Source of the DNA: Rhodopseudomonas palustris
GTDB lineage: Bacteria > Pseudomonadota > Alphaproteobacteria > Rhizobiales > Xanthobacteraceae
Length of the DNA: 64,000 bases
Reading direction: 5' to 3'
Assembly (NCBI RefSeq): GCF_007005445.1
Contig: NZ_CP041387.1
Coordinates: 186,001 to 250,000 of the forward strand
Below the pieces are notes generated by a model. It was given only the letters and a program-made list of their open reading frames with translations, was not told the DNA's origin and searched no databases. This document shows, piece after piece, positions 9,621 through 19,968 of the stretch; within the stretch, counting starts at the first letter, position 1, and each line of letters starts with the position of its first letter. The translations under genes were made by a program, and so were the position numbers.

Positions 9621-11606
9621 TTAGGCGCTGATCCGCTGCCTGGCGGCGTCGGCCACCGCTTCCGCGGTGATGCCGAAATGTTTGTAGAGTTCTTTCGCCG
9701 GGGCACTGGCGCCGAAACTCGACATCCCGACAAAGCCGCCGTCCGGGCCGATGACCGCGTCCCAGCCGAACCGCACCGCCGCTTCGACCGCAACCTTGAC
9801 CGGCGCGTCGCCGATGATTCCGGCCCGGGTGGCTTCGTCCTGGGCCAGCAGCAGGTCGAGTGACGGCACCGAGACCACCCGGGCCGCGATGCCCTGCACC
9901 TCCAGAAGTTTCTGCGCCGCAACGGCGATTTCGACCTCGGAGCCGGTGGCAAAGATCGACACCTGCGGCTTGCCGGGCGCCCGGATCAGCTCATAGCCGC
10001 CGGTGGCGCAGAGGTTGGCCTCGGAGGTCGCGGTGCGGACCTGGGCAAGGTTCTGCCGCGACAGCGCCAGCACCGTCGGGCCGGAGGTGTTCTCCAGCGC
10101 GAGCTGCCAGCATTCGGCGGTCTCTACCGCATCGGCCGGGCGGAATACCCGCATGTTCGGCATCGCCCGCAACGACGCGAGGTGTTCGACCGGCTGATGG
10201 GTCGGGCCGTCCTCGCCGAGCCCGATCGAGTCGTGGGTCATGATGTAAACCACGGGCACATGCGACAGCGCCGAGATCCGCATCGACGGCCGTGCGTAGT
10301 CGGCAAAGCACATGAAGGTGCCGCCCGCCGGCGCAAAGCCGCCGTGCATCGCCAGGCCGTTCATCGCCGCCGCCATGCCCATCTCGCGGATGCCGTAGTG
10401 GATGTAGCGGCCCGAGAAATCGTCCGGCGTGACGTCCTTGGCCTGTTTGACGCGGGTGTTGTTGGAGGGCGTCAGGTCGGCGGAGCCGAGCAGCAGTTCC
10501 GGTACCACCGGGGTCAGCGCTTCCAGCGCCAGTTCGCTGGCCTTGCGGGTCGCGATGGTCTGCGGCTCGGTGACCAATCTGTCTTTCAGGGCGCGGATCG
10601 CATCCGCAATCGCCGCCGGCCGCTTGCGATCAATCACCCGGCGCCTGAAATCGTCGCGCTTGTCCGCCGGCAGCGCCTCGAGCCGGGCCAGCCAGTCGGC
10701 GCGGGCCGTGGCGCCCTGCTTGCCGACATTGCGCCAGGCACCGAGCACGTCGTCGGGGATCTCGAACGGGCCGTAATCCCAACCGAGCGCCTTCTTGGCG
10801 CCGGCCAGTTCCTCGGCGCCGAGCGGCTCGCCATGGGCCTTCGAAGTGCCGGCCTTGTGCGGCGCGCCGAAGCCGATCGTGGTCTTGCAGGCGATCATGG
10901 TCGGCCGGTCGGAGGTCTGCGCCTTGCGGATCGCATCGGCGATCGCCTTGTGGTCGTGGCCGTCGATCCGGAACGAATTCCAGCCGTGCGCCTGGAAGCG
11001 CGCAACCTGATCGACATTGTCGGTCAGCGACAGCGGACCGTCGATCGAGATGCCGTTGTCGTCGTACAGGAAGATGAGCTTGCTCAGCCTGAGATGCCCG
11101 GCCAGCGCGATCGCCTCGTGGCTGACGCCTTCCATCAGGTCGCCGTCCGAGCACAGCACATAGGTGTAGTGATCGACGATGTCGCCGAACTCCGCCTGCA
11201 ATAGCCGCTCCGCCAGCGCTGTGCCGACCGAGGAGGCCACACCCTGGCCGAGCGGACCGGTCGTGGTCTCGACCGAGGAGGTGATGCAGTTCTCAGGGTG
11301 GCCCGGGGTCCTGGAGTCGAGTTGGCGGAAATTCTTGATCTGATCCAGCGTCATCTCCTCGTTGCCGGTCAGGTACAGCAGCGCATAGAGCAGCATCGAG
11401 CCGTGGCCGGCGGAGAGGATGAAGCGATCTCGATCAGGCCAGTGCGGGTCGGCCGCATCGAACTTCAAGAACTGCGCCCACAGCACGGTCGCGACGTCGG
11501 CGGCGCCCATCGGCAGCCCGGGATGGCCGGATTTGGCCTTCTCCACCGCATCCATCGCCAGCGCCCGGATTGCGTTTGCCATACGGGAATGATCGAGCTG
11601 CGCCAT
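9621..11606 (-). CDS. tkt: Transketolase
   Basis: A 661-residue thiamine-diphosphate enzyme, the usual family length, starting at [20 protein letters not shown]. It transfers two-carbon ketol units in the pentose phosphate pathway and Calvin cycle. The [10 protein letters not shown] motif, the thiamine-binding [14 protein letters not shown] segment, [15 protein letters not shown], and the C-terminal [18 protein letters not shown] all fit. The frame stays open to 12254, antisense to the DUF4164-like gene, but the conserved N-terminus fixes the start. It heads the minus-strand carbon-metabolism run and diverges from the cell-division genes at 11931. Confidence 0.97.
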   Translation of the reverse strand: MAQLDHSRMANAIRALAMDAVEKAKSGHPGLPMGAADVATVLWAQFLKFDAADPHWPDRDRFILSAGHGSMLLYALLYLTGNEEMTLDQIKNFRQLDSRTPGHPENCITSSVETTTGPLGQGVASSVGTALAERLLQAEFGDIVDHYTYVLCSDGDLMEGVSHEAIALAGHLRLSKLIFLYDDNGISIDGPLSLTDNVDQVARFQAHGWNSFRIDGHDHKAIADAIRKAQTSDRPTMIACKTTIGFGAPHKAGTSKAHGEPLGAEELAGAKKALGWDYGPFEIPDDVLGAWRNVGKQGATARADWLARLEALPADKRDDFRRRVIDRKRPAAIADAIRALKDRLVTEPQTIATRKASELALEALTPVVPELLLGSADLTPSNNTRVKQAKDVTPDDFSGRYIHYGIREMGMAAAMNGLAMHGGFAPAGGTFMCFADYARPSMRISALSHVPVVYIMTHDSIGLGEDGPTHQPVEHLASLRAMPNMRVFRPADAVETAECWQLALENTSGPTVLALSRQNLAQVRTATSEANLCATGGYELIRAPGKPQVSIFATGSEVEIAVAAQKLLEVQGIAARVVSVPSLDLLLAQDEATRAGIIGDAPVKVAVEAAVRFGWDAVIGPDGGFVGMSSFGASAPAKELYKHFGITAEAVADAARQRISA

Positions 11607-11930
11607 GATGTCCGCCTGAGAATTGAGGTTGCCGGTGTTCCGGGAGAATCGGAACGTGCCCTGCCTCCATGGCAAGGCGATGAACAGAACAGATGGGGTC
11701 GAATGGCTCCGAAGCCAGTTCGGTATGGCACCCGATACCGCAAAAGCGAGCGCGGCGTCGCGGAACTGGCGCCAATGCGGGCGCTTTGCAGTGCATAGTT
11801 CAGCGGCAGCGTTGCGCTCGGCTTCCTCGCCACGTAAATTTCGCGCTCTAAAGGCTTGTTCAATCGTGGCTTTTGTTAGGGGTCGGCAAGGCCTCGGGTG
11901 TGGGAGATTGCGAGGGGGCGCGCAACGAGC
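11607..11930. other. Divergent promoter region between tkt and the DUF4164-like gene
   Basis: 324 bases without a credible gene, between divergent starts, so promoters for both directions should be here. I could not pick out a confident -35/-10 pair or CbbR site by eye. Confidence 0.5.
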
Positions 11931-12275
11931 ATGACGGATCGTCCTGCCCACGGTTCCATCGCTACCGATCAGGCGCCGGCCGAGATCGTCGCCGCGGCGC
12001 GTCGCCTTGCCGCGGCGCTCGAAGCGCTGGAAAGCGCGGTGGAGCGCCGGGCCGAGGCCGACCGCGACGAGGACGAACTGGCGTCGCGGATCCAAGCGCT
12101 CGGCGCCGACCGCTCGCGGCTCGCGGACGAGCTGGACGGTGCGCTGGTTCGCAGTCGCAAGCTTGAGCGGGTCAACCGCGAAATCGCGCAGCGGCTGGAT
12201 GTGGCCATCGTCACCATTCGCCAGGTGCTCGACACCCCGGCGGGAGACCCGCAACCGGCCGAGGAGGAGTCATGA
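11931..12275 (+). CDS. DUF4164-like coiled-coil protein
   Basis: A 114-residue protein starting at [18 protein letters not shown]. Almost the whole of it (residues about 18-100) is a predicted long alpha-helix/coiled coil with regular heptad-like hydrophobics: [19 protein letters not shown], then [17 protein letters not shown]. The family is found directly upstream of zapA in alphaproteobacteria and has no known enzymatic role. The stop overlaps the zapA start by four bases (ATGA), so translation is probably coupled. By context it may work with ZapA at the division septum; that is inference. The ATG at 11931 is preferred over 11898 because the helix follows it. Confidence 0.75.
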   Translation: MTDRPAHGSIATDQAPAEIVAAARRLAAALEALESAVERRAEADRDEDELASRIQALGADRSRLADELDGALVRSRKLERVNREIAQRLDVAIVTIRQVLDTPAGDPQPAEEES

Positions 12276-12682
12276 GTTCGAGCGACTCCGCAGGCTCAGC
12301 CAACCACGTCAGCGTCACCATCAACGGCCGGCAATACCGGATGGCCTGCGAGCCGGGCCAGGAGCCGCAACTGCTCGGCCTTGCTGAAAATCTCGAGACG
12401 CGAATTCAAAGCCTGCGCGGCCGGTTCGGCGAGATCGGCGATGCGAGGCTGACTGTGATGGCGGCGCTGATGATGGCCGACGAACTGCTCGACGCTCATG
12501 GCCGCATCGCCGCCCTGCAGCAGGAAGTCGAGGCGCTACGCAACGACCGCGCCGCTTCGCTGGATCGCACCGTGACCACCAACCGCGCCGTCGCCGCCGC
12601 GCTCAACAGCGCCGCCGAACGCATCGAACGCACCACCCAAGTGCTCAACCGCACCATCGGCGGCGGCATCGCGATCGGGTAG
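12272..12682 (+). CDS. zapA: Cell division protein ZapA
   Basis: A 136-residue protein. The N-terminal globular part has the family signature VTINGRQYRMACEPGQEPQL followed by LAENLETRIQSLR, then a long coiled coil (residues about 75-125). ZapA binds FtsZ and bundles protofilaments at the division ring. The gene overlaps the upstream coiled-coil gene by four bases. In many proteobacteria a 6S RNA gene follows zapA; here the downstream 354 bases are filled with palindromic repeats and I could not recognise 6S RNA. Confidence 0.9.
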   Translation: MSSSDSAGSANHVSVTINGRQYRMACEPGQEPQLLGLAENLETRIQSLRGRFGEIGDARLTVMAALMMADELLDAHGRIAALQQEVEALRNDRAASLDRTVTTNRAVAAALNSAAERIERTTQVLNRTIGGGIAIG

Positions 12683-12693
12683 TTGATCCCACG

Positions 12694-12734
12694 TCATTCC
12701 GGGGCGCGCGTGAAACGCGCGAACCCGGAATCTC
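12694..12734. repeat. Dispersed palindromic repeat, family C, copy 1
   Basis: CATTCCGGGG, GCGCGTGAAACGCGC hairpin, then AACCCGGAATCTC. The outer ATTCCGGG and CCCGGAAT and the inner GCGCG arms are inverted repeats. Similar units occur at 12986-13026 and 17164-17270. Confidence 0.8.
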
Positions 12735-12827
12735 GCCGTGATGACATGCGGGCTCCGCAACAACTCCAGAGCAGTTCTTCTTTTCATCGAATCAGAGTTG
12801 ATCCGCACCGCCTGCCACACGCACAAC

Positions 12828-12934
12828 CTCATGGTGAGGAGGCGCGTAGCGCCGTCTCGAACCATATGACGCAGGGAATGCGTTGCCCCATCCTTCGAGA
12901 CGCCCGGCTTCGCCGGGCTCCTCAGGATGAGGAC
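12828..12934. repeat. Dispersed intergenic repeat, family B, copy 2
   Basis: Module one is TCATGGTGAGGAGGCGCG...CGTCTCGAACCAT (12828-12866); module two is CCATCCTTCGAGACGCCC...CTCAGGATGAGG (12889-12934). Both match the pair at 8248-8383, but the order of the two modules is reversed. Confidence 0.8.
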
Positions 12935-12985
12935 TCAGTGCCTTCGGAAAGGTCAGATCGTTTCAATCAAATGATGAACCGCTCT

Positions 12986-13026
12986 AGATTCCTGGTTCGC
13001 GAACTACGTTCGCGCCCCGGAATGAC
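12986..13026. repeat. Dispersed palindromic repeat, family C, copy 2
   Basis: GATTCCTGGTTCGCGAAC...GTTCGCGCCCCGGAATGAC. Inverted relative to copy 1 at 12694-12734, so the two face each other across the family B element. Confidence 0.75.
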
Positions 13027-13036
13027 ACTGTGAGAG

Positions 13037-14278
13037 TCACTTCTTTCGAAAGCTCGCCACCAGTTCGACATGCGGCGTGTACTTGAACTGATCGACTGGG
13101 CTCACGCCTTCGAGCCTGTAGCCGCCGTCGATCAGCAGCTTGGCGTCGCGGGCGAAGGTGGTGGCGTTGCACGACACCGCAATCACCAGCGGCACCCGGC
13201 TCGCTGCGAGCTGCGCGGCCTGCGCCTGCGCGCCCTGGCGCGGCGGATCGAACAGCACGGCGTCGAAATCGCGGAGTTCTGGCGGTGCCAGCGGGCGACG
13301 GAAGAGATCGCGCGCTTCGGCCTTCACCGGCTTCAGTCCCGGCGTCGCCGGAGCAGCCTTCTGGAGCGCCGTCACCGCGGGCGCGTCACTGTCACAGGCG
13401 AACACCCGTGCCTTCTCGGCGAGGCGCAGCGCGAACGGGCCGACGCCGCAGAACAGATCCGCGACCTGCTTGGCGCGGCCGAGATGCGCCATCGCCAGCC
13501 CCGCCAGCGTCTGTTCGCCGAGCGCGGTCGCCTGCAGGAACGCGCCCGGCGGTAGCGTCACCTTGGCCTTGCCGATCGCTACGACCGGCGGTCGGCGCAG
13601 CAGCACCAACTCGCCGTGCCGGGTAAGCCTCGCGAGCTTGTGCTGCTCGGCGAGCTGCGACAGCGCGGTGATCATCTTCGGCGGCAGCGGCCCCGAGCCG
13701 CGCACGTCGATATCGAGGCCGTTCTCGGTGGCGGTGACTTGAATATCGAGCGGCTTGCCGACCGGCGTCAGCGCTTCGGCTAGCGCCCAGGCCGCTTCCA
13801 GTGCGCCGTTCAGCGCCGGATCGAGGATCGGGCAGTGATCGATGGCGATGATGTCGTGGCTCGCGTTGGCACTGAAGCCGACCTTGAGAATGTCGTGCGT
13901 GCCGCGGCGGGCGTGCAGCGTAGCGCGTCGCCGTCCGGCGCCGTGGGCATCGATCAGCGGATCGACCGGAACATCGATCCCCGCTTGCGCCAGCGTTTCG
14001 ATCACCAGATCGCGCTTCCATGCCCGATACGGCTCGTCACGCAAATGCTGGATTGCGCAGCCGCCGCACACCCCGAAATGTGGGCAGAGCGGTACGACCC
14101 GATCGGGACTCGGCACTTCGACGCGCAGCAGCTTGCGGCGGTCGGGGTGACCTTGCACCGCCTCGGCCTCGACGGTTTCGCCGGGCAGCGCGAACGGCAC
14201 GTAAGTCGCGCTGCCTGGCGACAGGCTGACGCCGTCGCCGCGGTGGCCGAGCCGATCGATCGTCATGGTCTGGATCAT
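13037..14278 (-). CDS. rlmD: 23S rRNA (uracil-5-)-methyltransferase family (RlmD/TrmA)
   Basis: A 413-residue SAM-dependent RNA methyltransferase. An N-terminal TRAM-like part ([12 protein letters not shown]) precedes the iron-sulfur motif [15 protein letters not shown] around residue 65. The SAM site is [23 protein letters not shown] follows, and [10 protein letters not shown] holds the catalytic cysteine. VELVASF at the C-terminus supplies the catalytic base. Such enzymes make 5-methyluridine in 23S rRNA (or tRNA in TrmA relatives). The iron-sulfur motif favours the RlmC/RlmD branch; which uridine is modified cannot be read from sequence. It is 46 bases downstream of the MATE gene. Confidence 0.88.
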   Translation of the reverse strand: MIQTMTIDRLGHRGDGVSLSPGSATYVPFALPGETVEAEAVQGHPDRRKLLRVEVPSPDRVVPLCPHFGVCGGCAIQHLRDEPYRAWKRDLVIETLAQAGIDVPVDPLIDAHGAGRRRATLHARRGTHDILKVGFSANASHDIIAIDHCPILDPALNGALEAAWALAEALTPVGKPLDIQVTATENGLDIDVRGSGPLPPKMITALSQLAEQHKLARLTRHGELVLLRRPPVVAIGKAKVTLPPGAFLQATALGEQTLAGLAMAHLGRAKQVADLFCGVGPFALRLAEKARVFACDSDAPAVTALQKAAPATPGLKPVKAEARDLFRRPLAPPELRDFDAVLFDPPRQGAQAQAAQLAASRVPLVIAVSCNATTFARDAKLLIDGGYRLEGVSPVDQFKYTPHVELVASFRKK

Positions 14279-14324
14279 GGCGATGCGATAGTCCCCGGCC
14301 GGCAGGCCGTAAAGCCGGAAGTGA

Positions 14325-15737
14325 TCAGGCGGCGACGGCCGCCGCCATCGAGTCGCGCGTCAGCCGGTGGAAACGCCACACCAGCAGCGTCGCATAGACG
14401 ATCAGGCCGATCGCCAGCCCGATCCAGACACCGAACGGTCCGAGGTCGGTGTGGAAGCCGAGCACCCAGCAGCATGGAAAGCCGATCAGCCAGAACCCGA
14501 GCACCGCGAACAACAGCGGTATTTTGGTGTCGTTACGGCCGCGCAGTGCGCCGTTGGCGACCACTTGCAGGCCGTCCGCGATAAAGAAGCTGGCGCCGAC
14601 GATCAGCAGTGCGGCAGTAAGGGCCGCGGTCGCCGCCGCCGTCTCGGAGTCGCCGAGAAACAGATACGGAATCTGGTGCCTGGTCAGTGCCACCAGCAGC
14701 GTCATCGCGGCCATGAACGCCAGGCCGAGACCGATTGCCGCAAAGCCTGCCCGCCGTGCGGCTGATGGATCGCCGCGCCCGACCGCATGGCCGACCCGCA
14801 CCGTGGCGGCGACCGAAATTCCCATCGGCACCATAAACATGATAGCCGCGATCTGGAGCGCGATCTGATGGGCGGCGAGCGCGGTGGTGCCGAACCAGCC
14901 CATCAGCAATGCGGCGGCGCCGAACACGCCGTATTCCAGCACTGAGGCGCCGGAGATCGGCAGGCCGAGCTGGAGCAGCCGGCGCATCAGCTCGCGATCG
15001 AACCGGAACAGTTCGCCGAACACCTGGTACTTCCGGAACGGGCGCATCGTCACGCATACCGCAGCGGCGGCGACGCACATCCCCCACGACACGATGGTGG
15101 TGGCGAGACCGGCGCCGAAGATCTCCAGCCGCGGCAGGCCGAACGAGCCGTGAATCAACGCGTAAGCGAGGCCGAGATTGATCGGGATCGCCGTCAGCAT
15201 GATCCATAGCGCCGGCTCGGGTCGGTTCACCGCGCCCATGAAGCCGCGCAGCGCAATGAATAGCCAGCCGGGCACCAGCGACCATGCGAGTCCGTCGAGG
15301 TAATCGCCCGCAAGCCGCGAGGTCGCAGGATCCTGGCCGAGGGCGACCAGCAGTTCTTCGCCATAAAGCTGGCCGAGCGTCAGCGGCACGCCGGCGATCA
15401 TGCCCGCCCATAGCCCGACCCGGAGCGAAGCGCGCACTTGCCGGGGGGCGCGGGCACCGACCGCCTGCGCGGCCAGCGGAGTCACCGCGGACACCAGACC
15501 AAGACCCATGGTGAAGGTCGAGAACAGCACGATATGCGCCAGAGCGGCGGCGGCGACGGCGGTATCGCCAAGCCGGCCGATCAGCGCCAGATCGGTGGTC
15601 ATCATCGCGATCTGGCCGAGCTGCGTCAGCGCCATCGGCAGAGCGAGCCACAGCGTTTCGACGAGCTCGGTTCGCCACGCAGACGATTTCGCCGGCGCGA
15701 GCGCGCCGGCGGCGATGTTGGAGCCAGGAAAGGTCAT
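14325..15737 (-). CDS. MATE family multidrug efflux transporter
   Basis: A 470-residue integral membrane protein with about 12 hydrophobic segments, the expected layout for two six-helix MatE bundles. It starts at [19 protein letters not shown], followed by [21 protein letters not shown], typical of helix 1 of the NorM-type branch. It probably exports cationic drugs or metabolites in exchange for Na+ or H+. The open frame to 15869 runs into poor sequence; MVRAM at 15749 is a close alternative start. It lies 67 bases downstream of tlyA on the same strand. Confidence 0.88.
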   Translation of the reverse strand: MTFPGSNIAAGALAPAKSSAWRTELVETLWLALPMALTQLGQIAMMTTDLALIGRLGDTAVAAAALAHIVLFSTFTMGLGLVSAVTPLAAQAVGARAPRQVRASLRVGLWAGMIAGVPLTLGQLYGEELLVALGQDPATSRLAGDYLDGLAWSLVPGWLFIALRGFMGAVNRPEPALWIMLTAIPINLGLAYALIHGSFGLPRLEIFGAGLATTIVSWGMCVAAAAVCVTMRPFRKYQVFGELFRFDRELMRRLLQLGLPISGASVLEYGVFGAAALLMGWFGTTALAAHQIALQIAAIMFMVPMGISVAATVRVGHAVGRGDPSAARRAGFAAIGLGLAFMAAMTLLVALTRHQIPYLFLGDSETAAATAALTAALLIVGASFFIADGLQVVANGALRGRNDTKIPLLFAVLGFWLIGFPCCWVLGFHTDLGPFGVWIGLAIGLIVYATLLVWRFHRLTRDSMAAAVAA

Positions 15738-15804
15738 GGCGCGCACCATAGTCGAAGTTGCGGCCGGAGTAAGACTTTGGTTCCGGCAGCCGGCTGCGGC
15801 GTGG

Positions 15805-16545
15805 TCAGCCGCGCCGGGCGCCCAGGAAGAACTCGGCGTTACCGTCTCCGCCGGCGATCGAGGAAGCAAAGACCTCGATGTCGCGGCAGCCGAGCGAGGC
15901 GGCGAAACCAGCGGCGGCGTCGCACACCGCGCGATGCACCTTGGCGTCGCGGACGATGCCGCGCTTCGAGGGCGCCTCGAACTGCGGCTTGATCAGCGCC
16001 AGCAGACTCATCGGCGATGCGGCAAGCGACAGCGCAGCGGGCAGCACCTGCTTCAGCGAAATGAAGCTGGCATCGATCACCACGACATCCGGCCGTTGCG
16101 GCAGACGGGTGCCTTCGAGCTTGCGGATGTCGGTCTCTTCCATGGAGACGATCTTGGGATGGCCGCGCAGCGAAGCGTGAAGCTGATCGCGGCCGACATC
16201 GACCGCGTACACCAGCGCGGCACCGTGCGCCAGCAGCACCTCGGTGAAACCGCCGGTGGAGGAGCCGACGTCGAGGCAGACGTGATCCTCGATCTCGATC
16301 GGATAGCGCTCCAGCGCGCCGGCGAGCTTCACTCCGCCGCGCGACACCCATGGATGCGCCGGCTGCGCTTCGATCGCTGCATCAAGCGCGATCGGTTCAG
16401 AAACCCTCGTGACCGGCTTGCCATCCGCGACCACCAGGCCGGCCTCGATCGCCGCCTGCGCTCGCGCGCGGCTGTCGAACAGGCCGCGTTCCACCAGCAC
16501 GACATCGGCGCGCTTCCGGAGGCGGGGATCTGGTGACTTCGCCAT
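15805..16545 (-). CDS. tlyA: TlyA family rRNA 2'-O-methyltransferase / haemolysin-like protein
   Basis: A 246-residue protein with an N-terminal S4 RNA-binding domain (LRKRADVVLVERGLFDSRAR, residues about 9-70) and a FtsJ-like methyltransferase domain. The SAM site is CLDVGSSTGGFTEVLL, followed by AVDVGRDQLH and VVIDASFISLKQVLP. Homologues methylate 16S/23S rRNA riboses; some have been called haemolysins. dxs-tlyA neighbourhood is common in alphaproteobacteria, and here only one gene separates them. The start lies three bases from the upstream stop, so the two are co-transcribed. Confidence 0.9.
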   Translation of the reverse strand: MAKSPDPRLRKRADVVLVERGLFDSRARAQAAIEAGLVVADGKPVTRVSEPIALDAAIEAQPAHPWVSRGGVKLAGALERYPIEIEDHVCLDVGSSTGGFTEVLLAHGAALVYAVDVGRDQLHASLRGHPKIVSMEETDIRKLEGTRLPQRPDVVVIDASFISLKQVLPAALSLAASPMSLLALIKPQFEAPSKRGIVRDAKVHRAVCDAAAGFAASLGCRDIEVFASSIAGGDGNAEFFLGARRG

Positions 16546-16548
16546 CGA

Positions 16549-17118
16549 TCAGCGCGCCTGTTGTGGCCGCAGCCGCTCCGCCGCGATCCGGACACAGGCG
16601 GTGAAGCTATCGAGGTCGTACCACAGATCTGACGGACGTTCACGCGGCGTCACCAGCGGTGCGCCGTGCAGATCGAGGCAGTGGATCAGCATCAGATTGT
16701 CGGCGAGGCCGAAGTCTTCGACCGCAAGGCCATCGGCGCCGATCAGCAGGCCGTCGCGGCTCTCGACAGTCTCGAACTGCTGGACCCGCGCGACATAACT
16801 CGCCGGGTCGTTCGAATAGCCGAGCACCAGCTTTCCGCGTCCGGCCATGTAGCCGAGTTCGTACACCGTGCCGGCGTCGGCGCTGGGCCCGCGAAACGGT
16901 GTCAGATTGGCGATGATGGCGTCTGCGTCATTCATCATCGCCTCGTTGCCGCGGAAGATCTGCAGCGAGGCGTCGTGGGCGGCCAGCGCCACCGCGTTGT
17001 CGAGCGGGAACAGCCCCTGGAGCCCGTGGTCCGCGCACCGCGCAACCTTGCGCCGGCCGATCTCAAGCGCATCGGGGAGGAAAATGTCGGGGCCGGCGAG
17101 GTAGATCTTCTTCGTCAT
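16549..17118 (-). CDS. Nucleoside 2-deoxyribosyltransferase-like protein
   Basis: A 189-residue protein starting at MTKKIYLAGPDIFLPDA, the N-terminal phosphate-loop signature of the family. The catalytic glutamate motif appears as DAGTVYELGYMAGRGK, and the preceding DADAIIANLTPFRG is also typical. Members transfer or hydrolyse deoxyribosyl bonds in nucleosides or nucleotides, acting in salvage or housecleaning. Placed between dxs and tlyA; it overlaps neither. Substrate unknown. Confidence 0.82.
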   Translation of the reverse strand: MTKKIYLAGPDIFLPDALEIGRRKVARCADHGLQGLFPLDNAVALAAHDASLQIFRGNEAMMNDADAIIANLTPFRGPSADAGTVYELGYMAGRGKLVLGYSNDPASYVARVQQFETVESRDGLLIGADGLAVEDFGLADNLMLIHCLDLHGAPLVTPRERPSDLWYDLDSFTACVRIAAERLRPQQAR

Positions 17119-17163
17119 TTCCGGGATTTGCCTCGGTCGGCGTCAGCCGAACGTGGCGAAGGC

Positions 17164-17270
17164 CCGGAATCCATATTCCCGGCGGTGGTTATAGATTCCG
17201 GGCTCGCTCACGGAGCCTGTCACCGGGCCGGCCGAAGGCCGGACCCGTTGGTGAGCCCCCGGAATGACAC
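17164..17270. repeat. Dispersed palindromic repeat, family C, compound copy
   Basis: Between dxs and the deoxyribosyltransferase-like gene. CCGGAATCCATATTCCCGG and AGATTCCGGGCTCGCTCACGG precede a GGCCGGCCGAAGGCCGG hairpin and CCCCCGGAATGACAC. It shares the ATTCCGGG / CCCGGAAT ends with the copies near zapA. Confidence 0.7.
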
Positions 17271-17296
17271 CGCGGAAATATCGATGCTGCTCACGC

Positions 17297-19222
17297 TCAG
17301 GCCAGCTTCGAGGTCTCGGCCTTGGCGTCGTTGCCGAGCACGTCGAATACCTTCTTGACGATCGCCTTGGCGTCGAGGCCGGCGCGGGCGTACATCGCGG
17401 TGGGATTGTCGTGGTCCATGAACACATCCGGCAGCACCAGCGACCGCATCTTCACCTGACCGTCGAGCATGCCGTGCTCGGCCAGCGCCTGCATCACGTG
17501 GCTGCCGAAGCCACCGATCGAGCCTTCCTCGACGGTGATCAGCACCTCGTGGTCGCGGGCGAGCTTCAGCACCAGCTCGATGTCGAGCGGCTTCATGAAG
17601 CGGGCGTCGGCGACGGTGGTGGAGAGGCCGAGGGTGGCGAGTTCGTCGGCGGCTTTTTCGGCCTCGGCGAGCCGGGTGCCGAACGACAGCAGCGCGACCT
17701 TGTTGCCCTGACGGATGATGCGGCCCTTGCCGATTTCCAGCGGAACGCCGACGTCCGGCATCTCGACGCCGCGGCCTTCGCCGCGCGGATAGCGCACTGC
17801 GCTCGGCCGGTCATCGATCGCCACCTGGGTGGCGACCATATGCACCAGCTCGGCTTCGTCGGCCGCCGCCATGATCACCATGTTGGGTAGGCAGCCCAGA
17901 TAGGCGTTGTCGAACGAACCGGCGTGGGTGGCACCGTCGGCGCCGACCAGACCGGCGCGGTCGATCGCGAAGCGCACCGGCAGCTTCTGGATCGCGACGT
18001 CGTGCACGATCTGATCGTAGGCGCGTTGCAGGAAGGTCGAATAGATCGCGCAGAACGGCTTGTAGCCCTCGGTGGCGAGGCCTGCCGCGAAGGTGACGGC
18101 GTGCTGCTCGGCGATGCCGACGTCGAAGGTACGCTTCGGGAACGCTTTCTCGAAGATGTCGATGCCGGTGCCGGACGGCATCGCGGCGGTGATGCCGACG
18201 ATCTTGTCGTCCTTCTCGGCTTCCTTGACCAGGCTCTGGCCGAACACATTCTGGTAGGACGGCGCGTTCGACTTGGCCTTGGACTGTGCGCCGGTCGCGA
18301 TGTCGAATTTGACCACGGCGTGATACTTGTCGGCAGCGGCTTCGGCGGGGCCGTAACCCTTGCCCTTCTGGGTCACGACGTGGATCAGGAACGGGCCGGT
18401 GTCGGCGTCGCGGACGTTCTGCAGGATCGGCAGCAGGTGGTCGAGGTTGTGACCGTCGACCGGGCCGACGTAATAGAAGCCCAGCTCCTCGAACAGCGTG
18501 CCGCCGCCCATCATGAAGCCGCGGGAATATTCCTCGGCGCGGGCGGCGCGATCGGCGATCAGCTTGGGCAGATGCTTGCCGATCTGCTTGCCGGCCTCGC
18601 GCAGCGACCGATAGGTCTTGCCGGAATACAGCCGCGACAGATAGGCCGACATCGCTCCGACTGGCGGGGCGATCGACATGTTGTTGTCGTTGAGGATGAC
18701 GATCAGACGGGAATTCATCGCGCCGGCATTGTTCATCGCCTCATAGGCCATGCCGGCCGAGATCGAACCGTCGCCGATCACTGCGATCACGTTGTTCTTC
18801 TTGCCGGCGAGCTCGCTGGCCACCGCCATGCCGAGACCGGCGGAGATCGAGGTCGAGGAGTGACCGGCACCGAACGGGTCGTGGTCGCTTTCGGTGCGTT
18901 TGGTGAAGCCGGACAGGCCGCCGCCGGTACGCAAAGTACGGATGCGGTCGCGTCGGCCGGTCAGGATCTTGTGCGGGTAGGCCTGATGACCGACGTCCCA
19001 GATCAGGCGGTCGCGCGGGGTGTCGAATACATAGTGCAGTGCGGTGGTCAGCTCGACCACGCCGAGACCGGCGCCGAAATGCCCGCCGGTGACCGAGACC
19101 GCGTCGATCGTCTCCAATCGCAATTCGTCGGCAACCTGCCGAACCTGATCGATCCGCAGCTTGCGCAGATCTTCCGGAGTACGAATGGTGTCGAGAAGCG
19201 GCGTCTTACTAAATTCGGTCAC
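17297..19222 (-). CDS. dxs: 1-deoxy-D-xylulose-5-phosphate synthase
   Basis: A 641-residue thiamine-diphosphate enzyme, full length, that condenses pyruvate and glyceraldehyde-3-phosphate in the first step of the MEP isoprenoid pathway. It supplies carotenoids, the bacteriochlorophyll tail, quinones and hopanoids. Motifs: [33 protein letters not shown], the thiamine-binding [18 protein letters not shown], and [15 protein letters not shown] in the pyrimidine domain. It starts at [20 protein letters not shown]. It is 413 bases downstream of xseB, so it probably has its own promoter. Confidence 0.97.
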   Translation of the reverse strand: MTEFSKTPLLDTIRTPEDLRKLRIDQVRQVADELRLETIDAVSVTGGHFGAGLGVVELTTALHYVFDTPRDRLIWDVGHQAYPHKILTGRRDRIRTLRTGGGLSGFTKRTESDHDPFGAGHSSTSISAGLGMAVASELAGKKNNVIAVIGDGSISAGMAYEAMNNAGAMNSRLIVILNDNNMSIAPPVGAMSAYLSRLYSGKTYRSLREAGKQIGKHLPKLIADRAARAEEYSRGFMMGGGTLFEELGFYYVGPVDGHNLDHLLPILQNVRDADTGPFLIHVVTQKGKGYGPAEAAADKYHAVVKFDIATGAQSKAKSNAPSYQNVFGQSLVKEAEKDDKIVGITAAMPSGTGIDIFEKAFPKRTFDVGIAEQHAVTFAAGLATEGYKPFCAIYSTFLQRAYDQIVHDVAIQKLPVRFAIDRAGLVGADGATHAGSFDNAYLGCLPNMVIMAAADEAELVHMVATQVAIDDRPSAVRYPRGEGRGVEMPDVGVPLEIGKGRIIRQGNKVALLSFGTRLAEAEKAADELATLGLSTTVADARFMKPLDIELVLKLARDHEVLITVEEGSIGGFGSHVMQALAEHGMLDGQVKMRSLVLPDVFMDHDNPTAMYARAGLDAKAIVKKVFDVLGNDAKAETSKLA

Positions 19223-19635
19223 GGCGATATTCCAGTCTATAACTATAGGGTGGTGAGTCCCTCGACGAATGGTCCGAGTGTCCAGTCTGCGCGAGCCTCA
19301 CCCGGCTCCCGCACTCCTACGTCAGGAGAAATCAACGATCGAAGCGTAGTGTGCGCTCCCGATCGTCGAAGTGACCTCGATCACTTATTGCGGCTGCACA
19401 CGTCCACCGAACTTGACAGTGCCATCGCGGCGAGTGTCAAGCGCGGCGCATAAGCTCATACCTTTACACAAACCCGTCTTTAAAGCCAACCATCGGCCGC
19501 CCAAGGCTTGGTCAGGCTGCGTAAACTTTCGGCCAACAGGGTTGATGGGGGTACTTGCGGAACTCCAGTGTTGCGCCGCAAACACCGTGGTGCCGGCCCG
19601 GCAGCGCAAGAAAATACCTTCGCGAAGTCTCGGCG
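19223..19635. other. Intergenic region between xseB and dxs
   Basis: 413 bases with no credible gene and somewhat lower GC than its surroundings, likely the dxs promoter region. A perfect 7-bp inverted repeat, CTTGACA (19412-19418) and TGTCAAG (19435-19441), is separated by 16 bases; it could be an operator or a chance match. I see no recognised riboswitch. Confidence 0.5.
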
Positions 19636-19887
19636 TTATTGCACGTCGAGCGGTTCGGTTCCGGTCGGAACACCCTGCGCGTCGGTGGTGATCTTGTCCA
19701 CGCGCGCTTCCGCCTGCCGCAGCAGATCCTCGCAGCGCCGCTTAAGCGCCTCGCCGCGCTCGTAAATCGTCACCGACTCCTCGAGCGGAACCTTGCCGTC
19801 TTCGAGTCGCTTGACGATGGTCTCGAGTTCTTCGAGGGCACGTTCGAAGCTCAGTTTTTTGATATCGGCGGTTGCGGCTTCGGCCAT
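19636..19887 (-). CDS. xseB: Exodeoxyribonuclease VII small subunit
   Basis: An 83-residue protein starting at MAEAATADIKKLSFERALEE. The family signature is plain: FERALEELETIVKRLEDGKV, PLEESVTIYERGEALKRRCE and then LLRQAEARVDKI. XseB coats the large subunit XseA in the exonuclease that degrades single-stranded DNA from both ends; xseA is not in this window. The open frame extends to 19926, but the ATG at 19887 fits the family length. The gene lies 81 bases downstream of the deacetylase-fold gene. Confidence 0.93.
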   Translation of the reverse strand: MAEAATADIKKLSFERALEELETIVKRLEDGKVPLEESVTIYERGEALKRRCEDLLRQAEARVDKITTDAQGVPTGTEPLDVQ

Positions 19888-19968
19888 TTCGCACTTCCGG
19901 CTGCACCGCGCGGGACGCGGCGGCATATTCTCGTTGTTGGTTTTTGGTCGCCTGACGGGGCGGCTGGT

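Larger units (their letters stand above)
12683..13036. other. Intergenic region built of palindromic repeats
   Basis: 354 bases between zapA and the converging rlmD-like gene. It contains two family C palindromes (12694-12734 and 12986-13026) flanking a family B pair (12828-12934). No coding potential and no recognisable RNA gene. Confidence 0.7.

Noticed and set aside
12694..13026. CRISPR-like array from the repeated palindromes
   Set aside because: Units differ in orientation and spacing, with no regular spacers and no cas genes.
12683..13036. 6S RNA gene expected downstream of zapA
   Set aside because: The region consists of palindromic repeats; I could not see the long bulged hairpin of 6S RNA.
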